64,000 bases of DNA from Microbacterium phyllosphaerae (GTDB lineage Bacteria > Actinomycetota > Actinomycetes > Actinomycetales > Microbacteriaceae), in NCBI RefSeq assembly GCF_017876435.1, contig NZ_JAGIOA010000001.1, positions 3,348,001 to 3,412,000 of the forward strand, written 5' to 3'. A program made the translations under genes and the position numbers. Below are positions 46,301-57,322 of the stretch, piece by piece. Each line of letters starts with the position of its first letter. The stretch's first letter is position 1. Below the pieces are notes generated by a model. The model did not search any database, had not been told where the DNA came from, and saw nothing but the letters and a program-made list of their open reading frames with translations.

Positions 46301-49300
46301 CGAGCGACCGGCCGTGACCTCCGCCGTGTTGACCGACTTCGTGACGGCGAGGTCCGCCGCGCTCGAGATCGGCTTCGACGCCGTGGCGGTGTTGTCCTTC
46401 GTGATGTCCGCAGGACGCTCGAACGTGCGGCCGGTGACGGATGCCGTGTTCGTGGCGGTCCCTGTCGCGGGCGCCTGGATCGACACGTTCGCGACCAGGA
46501 CGACCCGGTCGGTGCCTGCGGCGGCGAGTGTGCGCGTCCGGTCGCCCACCACGAACGGGTCGGATGCGGTGCCGGTGCCGGTCAGCGCGAGCGCGACACC
46601 GGTGGTGTCGGACGCGGACGAGTAGTACCGCGCGGTGAACGCGCCCGTCGAGACTCCCGAGGGGAGGACGCTCTCGTCGGTGATGACGAACGGTCCGCTC
46701 GCGGCATCCGGTCCCTGGTTCGTGACGGTGATGCGCCACTGCGGCTGCGTGTAGCCGGAGCGCGCGGCATCGCCGGCGGTCCACGCCCCCTGCGCGTCGC
46801 CGCCGATCGCCGCCTTCACGATCTTGAGGTCGGCTCGTGCGATGTGGGCGTCGGCCGTGGCATCCGGTCCGACGTAGACGCCGCTCGCGTTGCGCGTGGC
46901 TCCGGTCGGGTCGGTCGCGGCTCCCGTCACCGTGTTGCGGTGGTTGATCGAGAGGCCTGCGCCCGCGTCCGTCACCGCACCGGGGTGCGGCGTGGCCGCG
47001 AAGGTCACGAGCAGTGTGCGCTGACCGACCGTCGCCCCGGTCGCTGTGCCGGGCAGGAGTGCCTGACCCGTCGAGGATCCGAGCGTCCAGGTCACCGTCT
47101 CACGACCGTTGGCGACACCGAGAACGGGGGCTCCGAGGTCGACCGCGGCCTGCGTGCCCACCGTGAGGCGAGGCGTCACGGTCGCGTCGTACTGCCAGTT
47201 CGCCGGAAGCGTGTCGGTGAGCGTGACGGTCTGGGCCGCGCCCGTTCCGGTGTTCACCGCCTGCAGTGTCCACGAGAAGCTCTCGCCGACGAAGGCCTCG
47301 GAGCCGGCGGTGACCCGCTTGCTCAGGGCGACCTGCGGGAAGCGGGGCGTGATCGCCGCACTGCCTGTGGTGTTGGTCGTGACGTTCGGCGCGCCGCCGG
47401 GGCGGGTGCCGGTTCCGGGCGTGTACACCCAGCCGTCGGTCGCGGCCGACTCGTAGCGCGTGACGGCGACCTGGTTGCCCAGCGCGCCCGTCCCGAGCGA
47501 TGCGGACGCCACGAACGTGCCCTGGTAGACGAGGTCGTACGTGTTCGATCCCGCGATGTTGCTCAGCGGACCGGCGAGGGTCCAGGTGATCGTTCCGCCC
47601 TTGCCGGCGCGCAGCGCGTCCGCGTCCGAGAACGACGCTCCGGAGAAGACCGCCTGAGCGGTGTCGATGCGGATGCCGGCACCCACCGTGTCGGTGACGA
47701 CGACGCCGTAGGCGGGCGACGTGCCTGCACCGGTCGCGTTCGACACGCGGACGCGATAGGTGAACGACTGGTCTGCGCCGCCCGCGGATGCCGCGCCGTA
47801 CGTGCTGTCGGCCGCACCGGTCGTCTTGACCGCCTTGGCGATCGTCACGTTCGGGTTGCGCACCGTGACGGTGGCGGTGTCGCTCTGCGACGTGCGCTCC
47901 GACGTGGATCCGTTCACCCGGCTCCACGTGAACGTGGCGTTGTTCACGAGCGAGGCCGCGGTCACGGCCTTCGTGATGCGTGCCTGATAGGTCACCGTGA
48001 TGGTGCGGGTCTGATCCCAGGCGATGATGTCGTCAGGGCTGACGCTCCACGACAGCACCCGGCCGTTCAGCGTCGGCTGTCCGATCGCGGGAGCGTCCGG
48101 CGCTCCGGCCCACTGCGTGGATTCGGTGTGCGTGCCGCTCGCGACGAACTCGACGCCCTCGGGAAGCGTGTCGGTCAGGGTCACGTCGTAGAAGTTGGTG
48201 CTCGTCGGCAGCGTCGTGGTGACGGTGTAGGTGACGGTGTCGCCGACCGGCGCAGACGACGTGCTGACCGACTTGTCGATCGCGGCATCCGGCATCCGGA
48301 CGGTGGCATCCGCCTTCGCCGCGTAGGTGCCGCTGCGGTCCGACGTGTCACTGTCGGCGCCCACTGCCAGGGGCAGCGTGCGACCGGTCAGCTCCGCGCG
48401 GTTCGTGAACTGCGAGCCTCCACCGGCCAGCGCCTCGACGGTGCCGACATACGTGAGCGTGGGCGCGGAGCCGTCGCCGCGGAGGGCGGGGATGGTCCAC
48501 TCGATGAGGGTCCCGGTGCCGGATCCGCGCTGGATCACGTCGCCGGCTCCGATCGCGCAGGTCTCGGCGAGGATGCGAGGGGTGCCGGCGGACGCCGACA
48601 GTGCGCTCGGCGTGATCTCGGCCGGCACGCAGTCGAGGATCACGACGTCGTACAGGGCGGGGCTGTTCGCCGCATTCGCCGCCGTGAGCGTGTAGGTCAC
48701 GGTGCCGTTCGCGGAGACGGTCGCGGACGACGCCTTCTTCGTCAGCGTGGGAGCGGGTTCGACGAACTGCACCTCGGCGGTGGCCGTGCGCGTGAGGCGC
48801 GACGCCCCCTCGGTGTTCGGGTCGAGGAAGCTCAGGCTCGCCGTGTTCGCCATCGCGCCGGGGAGCACGTTCACGACTGCGGCGTTCGCCGCGGAGGCAT
48901 CCTTGTCCTTGACCCAGAGCGTGATCTGCACGCGGAACGTCTGCGCCGTAGCGGTGTCGTTCGTGTACGTGTCGGGGAAGGTCAGCACACCGTGAGCTGC
49001 GCCCGCGGTCTCGGCCGTGCGGAAGTCGCCCGTGCCGGTGCCGATCGTGAGCGGCGCATCCGTGGGTCCGAAGTACTTCGCACTGCCGGCGACGTACTGG
49101 TACGTCACGCTGCCGTTCTGCAGTGCGAGCGCCCCGCCGTCGGACAGCACAGCACCCTTGACGGTGGTGTGCGCCGGGATCGTCGCCGAGTACTCGAACG
49201 TGGCGTGCTCGCCCTGCACGATCTGCGAGGCCGTGTTGCGCGATCCGTCGCCGAGGTCCGTCACACCGGTCGACGCCGTGGGGGCCACCTCGGTCGAGAC

Positions 49301-52300
49301 GAGCTTCTTCGCGATCGCGACGTCGGGCAGGTGCACCTCGGCGGTGCCGACGGTGTCGATGTCGGATACCGACACCTCGCCGTCACCCGGGGAGCGGGTG
49401 GTCAGCTGCTGGCCGCCCGCGTCGCTCTGCGGAACCACGGTGGTGGTCTTCGACCCGCTGTTCTCGATGCCGTAGCTGACGATCCCGGCGGAGTTGGTGT
49501 AGCTCTGGGTCGGCTGCGCGGCCTCGCCGCCGCCAGGGACGCCCGACGGGACGGTGAGCGTGTAGCCGAGCGTGAGGCCGCGGACGACCGCCGGCGCGGC
49601 ATCCGTCGCCGCAGTGGATCCGACGACCGAGGCGCGGACCGTCCACGCGATCACCGAACGATCAGCGAAGGCGCCGGTCAGCGCGATGCCGTCGGGAAGG
49701 GTCTCGCCCTGGTCGAACGCCGCGACATCGACATCCGCCTCGTCGATCGCCGTCTCGACACCCGCGGCGGAGAGCGCGGAGGTGAACGAGGCCACGTCCG
49801 CCTTCTTCACGCCGGCGGGAAGCACGTCCCACACGACGTAGTCGGTGGTCGGGTTCTGCGGCGCCTTCACATCGATGCGGTACTCGACCTCGTCGTTCTG
49901 CACGACCTGCCGCGTGGGCACGCGGGAGCCGAACGCGGCACCGACGACCTCGCCGTTCACCGAGCGGATGCCCTTGGTCAGCGTCGAGCCCCAGTCGAGG
50001 TCGATCGTGGCCTCGCGACGAAGGAACGAGAGCACGCCGTCGACGTTCACCTGCTGGTACTTCGCCTGGTTGGCGGGGCTGTCGACCTCGTCCGGCGACG
50101 CGGACTGCGACTGCACCTCTCCGCGCACGTACACGGTCACGCTGCTGCCGGCCGGGACGAACCGGTCGGTGCTGGTGCCGCGGTTACGAGCGCCGAGCTC
50201 CCAGGTGAGCGAGGTGCCGGTCGGGGCGGTGTTCGGGATGTACGCCGTCGGGAAGGATCCCGTGCCGTAGGCGACAGGGGTGGTCACGTCGGCGAAGCCG
50301 GTGATGCCCTGGTAGGCGTAGAGGAGCTCCCGCACCTCGACACCCTCGGGAAGATAGTCGGTGAGGAGCGGGTTGCGCGTGTCGATGCCGTCGGCGAACG
50401 GCACGACCAGGCGATACCAGACGTCATCACCCGGCGAGAACGGCTGCGTGGCCGCCGTCACCCAGTCGGCCTCGGTCGCGCCTGCGAACGACTGTCCGCG
50501 CTCGAGCACGGTCTTGCTGAGGTCGGTGAAGTTCGACGTGATGACCGCCGACGAGTCGTCCTTCACGAAGCGAGTGCCGCCGACGCGGTCGCTCAGCGCG
50601 GGGTCGTTCGCGATCGCCGCGATCGGCTCGGTCTGGGCGGTCACCGTCACGTGGTTGAGGAAGCTGTCACCCGAGCTCGTGCCACCGGCCGCGCCCGTGT
50701 AGTTCGGGCGCTGCATCACGGAGTACTCGGCCGTGAACGACTCGCCCGCGGCGAGGTCGTCGACCGCGAACACGACCGTGAAGGTGCCGTCGGCGGGCGT
50801 GTAGCGGATGGATGCGAGGTGCAGCTCGGGCGAGAGCACCGCACCGTTCGCCTCGGTCGGGAAGCTGCAGGCGTCTCCGGGCACCTGCGCGTTCCAGATC
50901 TGCTGCGAGACCTCGAGGTCGCCGATCATGAGGGCGACGCCGTCGGGCGAACCGGGGAACGCCGGGCACAGCCCGTTGGCGATCACGTCGGTGAGCACGA
51001 TCCCCCGTGCATCGACGTATTCGCTGACGTCGACCTGCACCGAGTACGTGGCGATGGACCCCGTCGTGAAGGCCTTTCCGTCGTCGACGCTCTTGAGGAC
51101 CCGCACGTCGACGGCTTCGATGATCTCGTCATCGTCGTCTCGTGCCGCCCGAAGATCCTCGTCGTCGTTCAGCACCGGCCCCTGGTAGGTACCGGCCATC
51201 GCGGCGACGTTGCGGAAGGACTGCGCGTCCGTCGGTTCGCTCTCGCCGCCGTGACGCGTCGATGCCCCCGTGTTGTTGTCGAGGTTGGCGGCCTGCGCCC
51301 CTCCCTCGGGTGCGGGTGCCGTGCCGTCGGGCCACAGCGCGTTGTCGAACAGCGGAACGGCGGCGTGGTAGCGGATCTGCGCCTTCGCACCGGCTGCGAG
51401 ATCGCCGAGCGACCAGGTGATCTTCGTGTAGACGCCCGCACCGGGAAGACCCAGCGCCGCAGCTTCGGAGGCGGTGAACTGAACGGTGTCGACGCTCTCG
51501 CCTGCCGTCACGCCGCCCACCACGCGGCCCGAGCCGTCGTACTCGACGTCGGTGGAGTTGTCTCCGGTGGCGAGACCGAGGTACTCGAGGCCCGCGGGGA
51601 GGTAGTCGGTGACGGTCGCGTCCGTCGTGGCGCCCCTGGTCGTGTTCTCGACGTCGAGCGTGTAGGTCGTCACGTTGCGGTGCACGCCGCGCAGGAGCTC
51701 GGTCTCTGCGCTCGGCTCGGTCTTGACGATGCGCAGTGCCTGCACGGGCACGTCATCGGTCGCGACACCCGCGCCGGACGTGTGCGCGGTGGTGCGCGAG
51801 ACACTGGGCGACCCGTCGAACGTGGGGAGGCGCGTGGGGTCGTTGCTGGTGTACGCGCGGATCGAGAAGCCCACCTCGCTGCCGACGGGATAGTCGTCGC
51901 CGTTCGGAGCGATGGTGACGCGCGAGGAGACCGTGCCGCCCTGCGGGAGGTCGTTGACGTTCGACCACACCCACACCTGCTGGCCGGCGGGCACAGCGCA
52001 GAGCAGCGACTGGCCGGGCGCCTTCACGAGGCCGAGCGACTCGCACGAGGCATCGGATGCCGTGCGCGAACGGTTCGGGAGCACATCGCCCTCGGCATAG
52101 ACCGTCGGCGTGCCGAACGTCCCGCCCGAGACGAGCGTGACGGTTGCGGGGACCGCTGCGATCAGGCTCAGGTTGAACTGCGCTCCCCCGCCGCTGTTGG
52201 TGACGTCGATGTCGAATCCGACGTTCTCGCCCGCCAGCACGAAGTCCTTGCCGGCCGACACCGGATCGACGTTCTGCGCCGAGACCGTGGGTGCCCACGG

Positions 52301-52426
52301 ATCCGCGGATGCGGTCTGCGCCGTCACTCCGAGAGCGAGCGCCCCGGCGATGAGCGAGACGACGGCGGTGATGGCCGTCAGTCTCCGGGCGCGCTGAATG
52401 TTCTTTCGACGCAGGGTCGAACGCAT
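43313..52426 (-). CDS. Giant DUF11-repeat surface protein with LAxTG-type sorting signal
   Basis: 3037 residues, the longest gene here. Signal peptide 1-41 (basic start, hydrophobic core, cut after TASA). The body is a string of about 16 DUF11-type beta-sandwich repeats of ~120-190 residues, each with a D(Y/T/R/V)LPxG(V/L) core: VTDYLPAGLEY, LTDTLPEGVEF, ITDRLPAGMTY, VTDALPAGLTF and others. The C-terminus is LATTG (2999-3003), a hydrophobic helix and RRRREAVAAE, a sortase signal of the LAxTG kind expected for class E sortases. It should be covalently cell-wall bound and extend far from the cell; adhesion or a stalk/coat role is inferred. Start supported by an AAGGGGAA ribosome-binding site. 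No sortase gene is in the window. Confidence 0.93.
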   Translation of the reverse strand: MRSTLRRKNIQRARRLTAITAVVSLIAGALALGVTAQTASADPWAPTVSAQNVDPVSAGKDFVLAGENVGFDIDVTNSGGGAQFNLSLIAAVPATVTLVSGGTFGTPTVYAEGDVLPNRSRTASDASCESLGLVKAPGQSLLCAVPAGQQVWVWSNVNDLPQGGTVSSRVTIAPNGDDYPVGSEVGFSIRAYTSNDPTRLPTFDGSPSVSRTTAHTSGAGVATDDVPVQALRIVKTEPSAETELLRGVHRNVTTYTLDVENTTRGATTDATVTDYLPAGLEYLGLATGDNSTDVEYDGSGRVVGGVTAGESVDTVQFTASEAAALGLPGAGVYTKITWSLGDLAAGAKAQIRYHAAVPLFDNALWPDGTAPAPEGGAQAANLDNNTGASTRHGGESEPTDAQSFRNVAAMAGTYQGPVLNDDEDLRAARDDDDEIIEAVDVRVLKSVDDGKAFTTGSIATYSVQVDVSEYVDARGIVLTDVIANGLCPAFPGSPDGVALMIGDLEVSQQIWNAQVPGDACSFPTEANGAVLSPELHLASIRYTPADGTFTVVFAVDDLAAGESFTAEYSVMQRPNYTGAAGGTSSGDSFLNHVTVTAQTEPIAAIANDPALSDRVGGTRFVKDDSSAVITSNFTDLSKTVLERGQSFAGATEADWVTAATQPFSPGDDVWYRLVVPFADGIDTRNPLLTDYLPEGVEVRELLYAYQGITGFADVTTPVAYGTGSFPTAYIPNTAPTGTSLTWELGARNRGTSTDRFVPAGSSVTVYVRGEVQSQSASPDEVDSPANQAKYQQVNVDGVLSFLRREATIDLDWGSTLTKGIRSVNGEVVGAAFGSRVPTRQVVQNDEVEYRIDVKAPQNPTTDYVVWDVLPAGVKKADVASFTSALSAAGVETAIDEADVDVAAFDQGETLPDGIALTGAFADRSVIAWTVRASVVGSTAATDAAPAVVRGLTLGYTLTVPSGVPGGGEAAQPTQSYTNSAGIVSYGIENSGSKTTTVVPQSDAGGQQLTTRSPGDGEVSVSDIDTVGTAEVHLPDVAIAKKLVSTEVAPTASTGVTDLGDGSRNTASQIVQGEHATFEYSATIPAHTTVKGAVLSDGGALALQNGSVTYQYVAGSAKYFGPTDAPLTIGTGTGDFRTAETAGAAHGVLTFPDTYTNDTATAQTFRVQITLWVKDKDASAANAAVVNVLPGAMANTASLSFLDPNTEGASRLTRTATAEVQFVEPAPTLTKKASSATVSANGTVTYTLTAANAANSPALYDVVILDCVPAEITPSALSASAGTPRILAETCAIGAGDVIQRGSGTGTLIEWTIPALRGDGSAPTLTYVGTVEALAGGGSQFTNRAELTGRTLPLAVGADSDTSDRSGTYAAKADATVRMPDAAIDKSVSTSSAPVGDTVTYTVTTTLPTSTNFYDVTLTDTLPEGVEFVASGTHTESTQWAGAPDAPAIGQPTLNGRVLSWSVSPDDIIAWDQTRTITVTYQARITKAVTAASLVNNATFTWSRVNGSTSERTSQSDTATVTVRNPNVTIAKAVKTTGAADSTYGAASAGGADQSFTYRVRVSNATGAGTSPAYGVVVTDTVGAGIRIDTAQAVFSGASFSDADALRAGKGGTITWTLAGPLSNIAGSNTYDLVYQGTFVASASLGTGALGNQVAVTRYESAATDGWVYTPGTGTRPGGAPNVTTNTTGSAAITPRFPQVALSKRVTAGSEAFVGESFSWTLQAVNTGTGAAQTVTLTDTLPANWQYDATVTPRLTVGTQAAVDLGAPVLGVANGRETVTWTLGSSTGQALLPGTATGATVGQRTLLVTFAATPHPGAVTDAGAGLSINHRNTVTGAATDPTGATRNASGVYVGPDATADAHIARADLKIVKAAIGGDAQGAWTAGDAARSGYTQPQWRITVTNQGPDAASGPFVITDESVLPSGVSTGAFTARYYSSASDTTGVALALTGTGTASDPFVVGDRTRTLAAAGTDRVVLVANVSIQAPATGTATNTASVTGRTFERPADITKDNTATASKPISSAADLAVTKSVNTAEVTAGRSLTWSIKVRNNGPSVAVSTDSDRITVTDTIPAGISDVRDPSAGLTAWVATASDGWPAAAGDTVTWTFVGAQMPVGPAQDLSLTGTVDSSWTAGEISNTASVAPGATTDPVPGNNSSEVTVTPGDDTTLAVTKTRVVRDGDDWKDASQFGAALPDVSAGETVSYRVVVTNNGPADARDVRIVDEVPSMLTYSSAQDENGTWTRTAGPGANDTFAVEGSVPAASGENTRSFIVTYAVDSALAPGSEVVNWVQAEAENSTNTPRDGDTTATDRVADLSIVKQAIDGDGAPVGGADAPQVTAGTQTRFLLTVTNNGPSISSAPIDITDRLPAGMTYVSSSIDVAGSGAVAADATVTDGGRSIAWSALAEGETLASGATVVIEVTAAVAADVHPQHLVNVADVTGPEDFDPTNNHAEADVEIVTLAELSITKVVADGPWIAGTEVQYTLTVRNDGPSVADAFVTDVLPDGLSAVSIAGEGWTCDDASESCLRADHPLGESIITVVALVASGVPTGTQLTNTATLSWSDSRSDSPHEDSDDAVIDVTTDADLQLTKTAIDTEGAEVSAAVAGESVRYRIEVADLGDSDAVGPITVVDRLPEGVSFTALAGTSTDAWTAVVDDADPQTVTFTLLSGDAGIVSGGSAPAIVFDVLVDPTVVHGATLTNTATVSSGTPDSNSDNDTDTAAVTVDREVDLAITKTHDADAVRIGDLLPFTLEVRNSGPSEATGIVVTDVVPAGLEVTTVTGDMVGDDWAIESVEPVDAADPLSGTRVTARYALSLAPGESASALLVNTRVLVSAYSEVVNVADVTASEITDAHPDRTPDDNRASDAVSVPGLAALVVTKTAVGAFQVGKVGEYEIVVRNDGPTADPGPVTVTDALPAGLTFESSPDEGVQVDGRVVTWTLADGLALDEEVTLTLRVRIGEQAYPSVTNAVVVDSPTEQTDQAQLVDDATVDVKAADPLATTGAEAAWGLLVVALLMLLSGGLFLAYRRRREAVAAE

Positions 52427-52603
52427 GCTGAATTCCCCTTAACCCTGCACGCCACTCCCCGGTGTGCAGGCACTCCCCTATGCGCAGGCGCGCCGCTGAA
52501 GGAGCTCAGGGAAGCTGCGAGGCTCGCCGAGCGTCAGAGGCGTGTGACCGACCTTGACCTCGGGCACGAGCATGCGCGCTGCGCGGAACGCAGCAGTCAT
52601 AAC

Positions 52604-52631
52604 GATATATGACACTTCGCGTTATATTCAA
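52604..52631 (-). promoter_or_regulatory. Candidate promoter of the DUF11 surface-protein gene
   Basis: In an AT-rich island: minus-strand TTGAAT (52631-52626), 16-nt spacer, TATATC (52609-52604). The inverted words ATAACG and CGTTAT flank the -10 (near 52600-52625) and could be a binding site. This leaves a 5' untranslated region of about 170 nt. Confidence 0.45.
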
Positions 52632-52664
52632 GGACATAAACCGGCGCGGCGCGTCGAGGGGACG

Positions 52665-52699
52665 AAAAAGGGGCCGGACCCGAAGGTCCGACCCCTTTT
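52665..52699 (-). terminator. Terminator of tuf / str operon
   Basis: 15-bp stem with one mismatch and a CGAA tetraloop (52666-52680 with 52685-52699), 15 nt past the tuf stop; five U residues follow on the minus strand. Confidence 0.9.
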
Positions 52700-52713
52700 C
52701 AGGAAGCAGATGC

Positions 52714-53904
<1,191 letters not shown>

Positions 53905-54014
53905 TTGGTCCTCCTCAGGACGTCGTGTAGAGGTCACCGGGCACTGGATTGCGACCGGATCTCTACGGGTTAGGTTCTCAGTTTAGTAGAGAGGGAATGT
54001 GAAGTTGTAGGAGA

Positions 54015-54046
54015 CCTGGGAGCCGGGCCGGAACCCGGCTCCCAGG
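54015..54046 (-). other. Hairpin in fusA-tuf spacer
   Basis: Perfect 13-bp stem CCTGGGAGCCGGG/CCCGGCTCCCAGG (54015-54027 with 54034-54046), 6 nt past the fusA stop. No U-run follows, so it is more likely an attenuator or processing/stability element that sets tuf expression than a complete terminator. The rest of the 148-nt spacer may hold a tuf promoter, but none is clear. Confidence 0.65.
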
Positions 54047-54052
54047 AAGTTG

Positions 54053-56170
54053 TTACTCGCCGCCCTGGTGCTTCTGGACGATCTCGTCGGCCACAGCGCG
54101 GGGAACCTCAGCGTAGCTGTTGAACTCCATCGAGTAGACGGCGCGACCCGAGGTCTTCGAGCGCAGGTCACCGATGTATCCGAACATCTCGGACAGCGGG
54201 ACATGTGCACGGACGACCTTGACGCCTGCGGCGTCCTCCATCGACTGGATCTGACCGCGACGCGAGTTCAGGTCACCGATGACGTCGCCCATGTACTCCT
54301 CGGGAGTACGCACCTCGACCGCCATGAGCGGCTCGAGGAGTGCCGGGCTCGCCCGACGAAGGGCTTCCTTCATACCCATCGATCCTGCGATCTTGAACGC
54401 CATCTCCGAGGAGTCGACGTCGTGAGCAGCACCATCGACGATCGTCGCCTTGACGCCGACGATCGGGTAGCCGGCGAGGACGCCGACGTTCATCGCGTCC
54501 TGGAAACCGGCGTCGATCGAGCCGATGTACTCACGCGGGATGCGACCACCGGTGACGGCGTTGACGAACTCGTACGTCTTCTCGTCGTCGAGGTCGAGCG
54601 GCTCGATGTTGAACTGGATCTTCGCGAACTGACCCGATCCACCCGTCTGCTTCTTGTGCGTGTAGTCGTACTTCTCGACGCCCTTGCGGATCGTCTCGCG
54701 GTACGCCACCTGGGGCTTTCCGACGTTCGCCTCGACGTTGAACTCGCGCTTCATGCGGTCGACGAGGATGTCGAGGTGCAGCTCGCCCATGCCCTTGATG
54801 GTCGTCTGACCGGTCTCGGGGTTGAGCTCCGTGCGGAAGGTCGGGTCCTCCTCAGCGAGCTTCTGGATGGCGACACCCAGCTTCTCCTGGTCGGCCTTGG
54901 TCTTCGGCTCGATCGCGACCTCGATGACGGGCTCGGGGAACGTCATCGACTCGAGGACGACCGGCGAGGCCGGGTCGGTCAGGGTGTCACCGGTGGTGGT
55001 GTCCTTCAGACCGATGACCGCGTAGATGTTGCCCGCGGTGACCGAGGGGACCGGGATCTCCTTGTTGGCGTGCATCTGGAAGATCTTGCCGATGCGCTCC
55101 TTCTTGCCCTTGGTCGAGTTGACGACCTGGGCACCGGAGTCGAGCTGGCCCGAGTAGACGCGCACGTAGGTGAGGCGACCGAAGAACGGGTGCACCGCGA
55201 CCTTGAACGCGAGAGCGGCGAACGGGTCCTTCGCGTCGGGGTGACGCTCGATGATCGTGTCGTAGTCCTTGGGGTCGTGCGCCTGGATCGAGCCCACGTC
55301 GAGCGGGTTCGGCAGGTAGTCGACGACCGCGTCGAGCATCGGCTGGACGCCACGGTTCTTGAACGCCGAACCGCAGAGGACCGGGTAGATCTCGGAAGCC
55401 ACGGTGAGCTTGCGGATCGCGCCCTTGATCTCGGCGACGGTCAGCTCTTCGCCACCGAAGAACTTCTCGAGCAGGGCGTCGTCGGTCTCGGCGACGGTCT
55501 CGAGGAGCTGCTGACGGTACTCGTCGGCCTTCTCCTTGAGGTCGGCCGGGATCTCCTGGATCTCGTAGGAGGCGCCCATGGTGACGTCACCCTTGGAGTC
55601 ACCGGCCCAGACGAGCGCACGCATCTCGACGAGGTCGATGACGCCGATGAAGTCGTTCTCCGCACCGATGGGCAGCTGGATGACCAGCGGCTTGGCACCG
55701 AGGCGGTTGATGATGGTGTCGACGGTGAAGTAGAAGTCCGCGCCGAGCTTGTCCATCTTGTTGACGAAGCAGATGCGGGGGACGTTGTACTTGTCAGCCT
55801 GACGCCACACGGTCTCGGACTGGGGCTCGACGCCCTCCTTGCCGTCGAACACGGCGACGGCACCGTCGAGGACGCGGAGCGAGCGCTCCACCTCGACCGT
55901 GAAGTCCACGTGACCGGGGGTGTCGATGATGTTGATCTGGTTCTTGTTCCAGTAGCAGGTCACGGCGGCAGACGTGATCGTGATGCCGCGCTCCTTCTCC
56001 TGCTCCATCCAGTCGGTGGTCGATGCACCGTCGTGGGTCTCGCCGAGCTTGTGGTTGACGCCCGTGTAGAACAGGATGCGCTCGGTCGTGGTGGTCTTGC
56101 CAGCATCGATGTGAGCCATGATGCCGATGTTCCGAACCTTGTTCAGGTCGGTGAGCACGTCTTGTGCCAC
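54053..56170 (-). CDS. fusA: Elongation factor G
   Basis: 705 residues. GTPase motifs [15 protein letters not shown] (~18-32), DTPGHVDF and NKMDKLG, followed by domains II-V. Translocates tRNA and mRNA and, with RRF, recycles ribosomes. 84 nt after rpsG. Confidence 0.98.
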   Translation of the reverse strand: MAQDVLTDLNKVRNIGIMAHIDAGKTTTTERILFYTGVNHKLGETHDGASTTDWMEQEKERGITITSAAVTCYWNKNQINIIDTPGHVDFTVEVERSLRVLDGAVAVFDGKEGVEPQSETVWRQADKYNVPRICFVNKMDKLGADFYFTVDTIINRLGAKPLVIQLPIGAENDFIGVIDLVEMRALVWAGDSKGDVTMGASYEIQEIPADLKEKADEYRQQLLETVAETDDALLEKFFGGEELTVAEIKGAIRKLTVASEIYPVLCGSAFKNRGVQPMLDAVVDYLPNPLDVGSIQAHDPKDYDTIIERHPDAKDPFAALAFKVAVHPFFGRLTYVRVYSGQLDSGAQVVNSTKGKKERIGKIFQMHANKEIPVPSVTAGNIYAVIGLKDTTTGDTLTDPASPVVLESMTFPEPVIEVAIEPKTKADQEKLGVAIQKLAEEDPTFRTELNPETGQTTIKGMGELHLDILVDRMKREFNVEANVGKPQVAYRETIRKGVEKYDYTHKKQTGGSGQFAKIQFNIEPLDLDDEKTYEFVNAVTGGRIPREYIGSIDAGFQDAMNVGVLAGYPIVGVKATIVDGAAHDVDSSEMAFKIAGSMGMKEALRRASPALLEPLMAVEVRTPEEYMGDVIGDLNSRRGQIQSMEDAAGVKVVRAHVPLSEMFGYIGDLRSKTSGRAVYSMEFNSYAEVPRAVADEIVQKHQGGE

Positions 56171-56254
56171 AGGAGTGTCCTTATCTTTCGTGCAGTCGTA
56201 CTGCGAAGAGGGGGGTGCCCGCCCCCGATGTGTGATCGGGGGCGGGCGAAGCTG

Positions 56255-56725
56255 TTACCAGCGGTAGTGAGCGAACGCGCGGTTCGACTCGGCCATCTTG
56301 TGCGTGTCCTCGCGGCGCTTGACCGCTGCACCGAGACCGTTCGACGCGTCGAGGATCTCGTTCTGGAGACGCTCGGTCATCGTCTTCTCACGACGACCCT
56401 TGGCGTAGCTGACGAGCCAGCGCAGCGCGAGGGTGTTCGCGCGGTGAGGCTTGACCTCGACCGGAACCTGGTAGGTCGAGCCACCGACGCGGCGGCTCTT
56501 GACCTCGAGAGTCGGGCGCACGTTGTCGAGCGCCTTCTTCAGAGTGGCGACGGCATCCTGACCGTTCTTCGCCTCGACGCCCTTGAGGGCGTTGTAGACG
56601 ATCGACTCGGCGAGCGACTTCTTGCCGTCGACCAGGATCTTGTTGACCAGCTGGCTGACGATCGGAGCGCCGTATACCGGGTCGTTGACGACGGGACGCT
56701 TGGGGGCGGGACCCTTACGAGGCAT
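56255..56725 (-). CDS. rpsG: 30S ribosomal protein S7
   Basis: 156 residues ([40 protein letters not shown]). Head-assembly protein of 30S and, in E. coli, the str-operon translational repressor. Five nt after rpsL. Confidence 0.98.
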   Translation of the reverse strand: MPRKGPAPKRPVVNDPVYGAPIVSQLVNKILVDGKKSLAESIVYNALKGVEAKNGQDAVATLKKALDNVRPTLEVKSRRVGGSTYQVPVEVKPHRANTLALRWLVSYAKGRREKTMTERLQNEILDASNGLGAAVKRREDTHKMAESNRAFAHYRW

Positions 56726-56730
56726 TGGAC

Positions 56731-57099
56731 TCAGCCCTTCTTCGCGCCGTAGCGGCTGCGAGCCTGCTTACGGTTCTTGACGGCCTGGGTGTCCAGGGCG
56801 CCACGGACGATCTTGTAACGAACACCGGGGAGGTCCTTGACACGACCACCACGGACGAGCACGAGCGAGTGCTCCTGAAGGTTGTGACCCTCACCCGGGA
56901 TGTACGCGGTGACCTCGGAGCCGTTGCGGAGCTTCACACGAGCGACCTTGCGCATCGCCGAGTTCGGCTTCTTCGGGGTGGTGGTGTAGACGCGGGTGCA
57001 GACCCCGGCCTGCTGCGGGTTCGACTTGAGTGCGGGCGCCTTGGTCTTCGTGACCTTGGGCGAGCGACCCTTGCGAACCAACTGCTGAATGGTTGGCAC
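56731..57099 (-). CDS. rpsL: 30S ribosomal protein S12
   Basis: 122 residues ([20 protein letters not shown]). Decoding-centre protein; Lys43 and Lys88, the main streptomycin-resistance positions, are the normal residues, so no resistance allele is seen. First gene of the str operon, about 160 nt after a strong promoter. Confidence 0.98.
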   Translation of the reverse strand: MPTIQQLVRKGRSPKVTKTKAPALKSNPQQAGVCTRVYTTTPKKPNSAMRKVARVKLRNGSEVTAYIPGEGHNLQEHSLVLVRGGRVKDLPGVRYKIVRGALDTQAVKNRKQARSRYGAKKG

Positions 57100-57266
57100 G
57101 TTCTCTCCTCATAATGCTGCACGGTGACAGCGTGATGGGTTTCACATCATGACCCACCGGCACGCCGGAACCGACGAGCTTTTGTGGTGGTGGGTATGCC
57201 GTGGGGGCGGACCGGCCATGGAGCCGACGCCCAGCGCGCACGTCGAGACGTGCACACACCTGATCA

Positions 57267-57295
57267 AGTGTAATGCCGCGTAACGTGGCGGTCAA
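57267..57295 (-). promoter_or_regulatory. str operon promoter (rpsL-rpsG-fusA-tuf)
   Basis: Minus strand TTGACC (57295-57290), exactly 17 nt, then TACACT (57272-57267): the best sigma-70-type promoter in the window. It implies a ~160-nt rpsL leader. It lies only 28 nt past the stop of the upstream membrane-protein gene, with no terminator between. Confidence 0.7.
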
Positions 57296-57322
57296 ATGAG
57301 AGTCGGCTTCGCCGCGCCCAGG

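Noticed and set aside
43313-52426. CRISPR or tandem-repeat array inside the giant gene
   Set aside because: Repeats are protein-level DUF11 units, diverged in DNA sequence and too long and irregular for CRISPR.
42971-52612. A 3213-codon open frame on the plus strand across the DUF11 gene
   Set aside because: Exact antisense shadow of the minus-strand gene, caused by its G/C third positions. The translation is Arg/His/Gly/Asp-rich without domains, whereas the minus frame has signal peptide, repeats and sorting signal.
54050-56752. 900-codon plus-strand open frame over fusA and rpsG
   Set aside because: Antisense to strongly conserved translation genes; no family resemblance.
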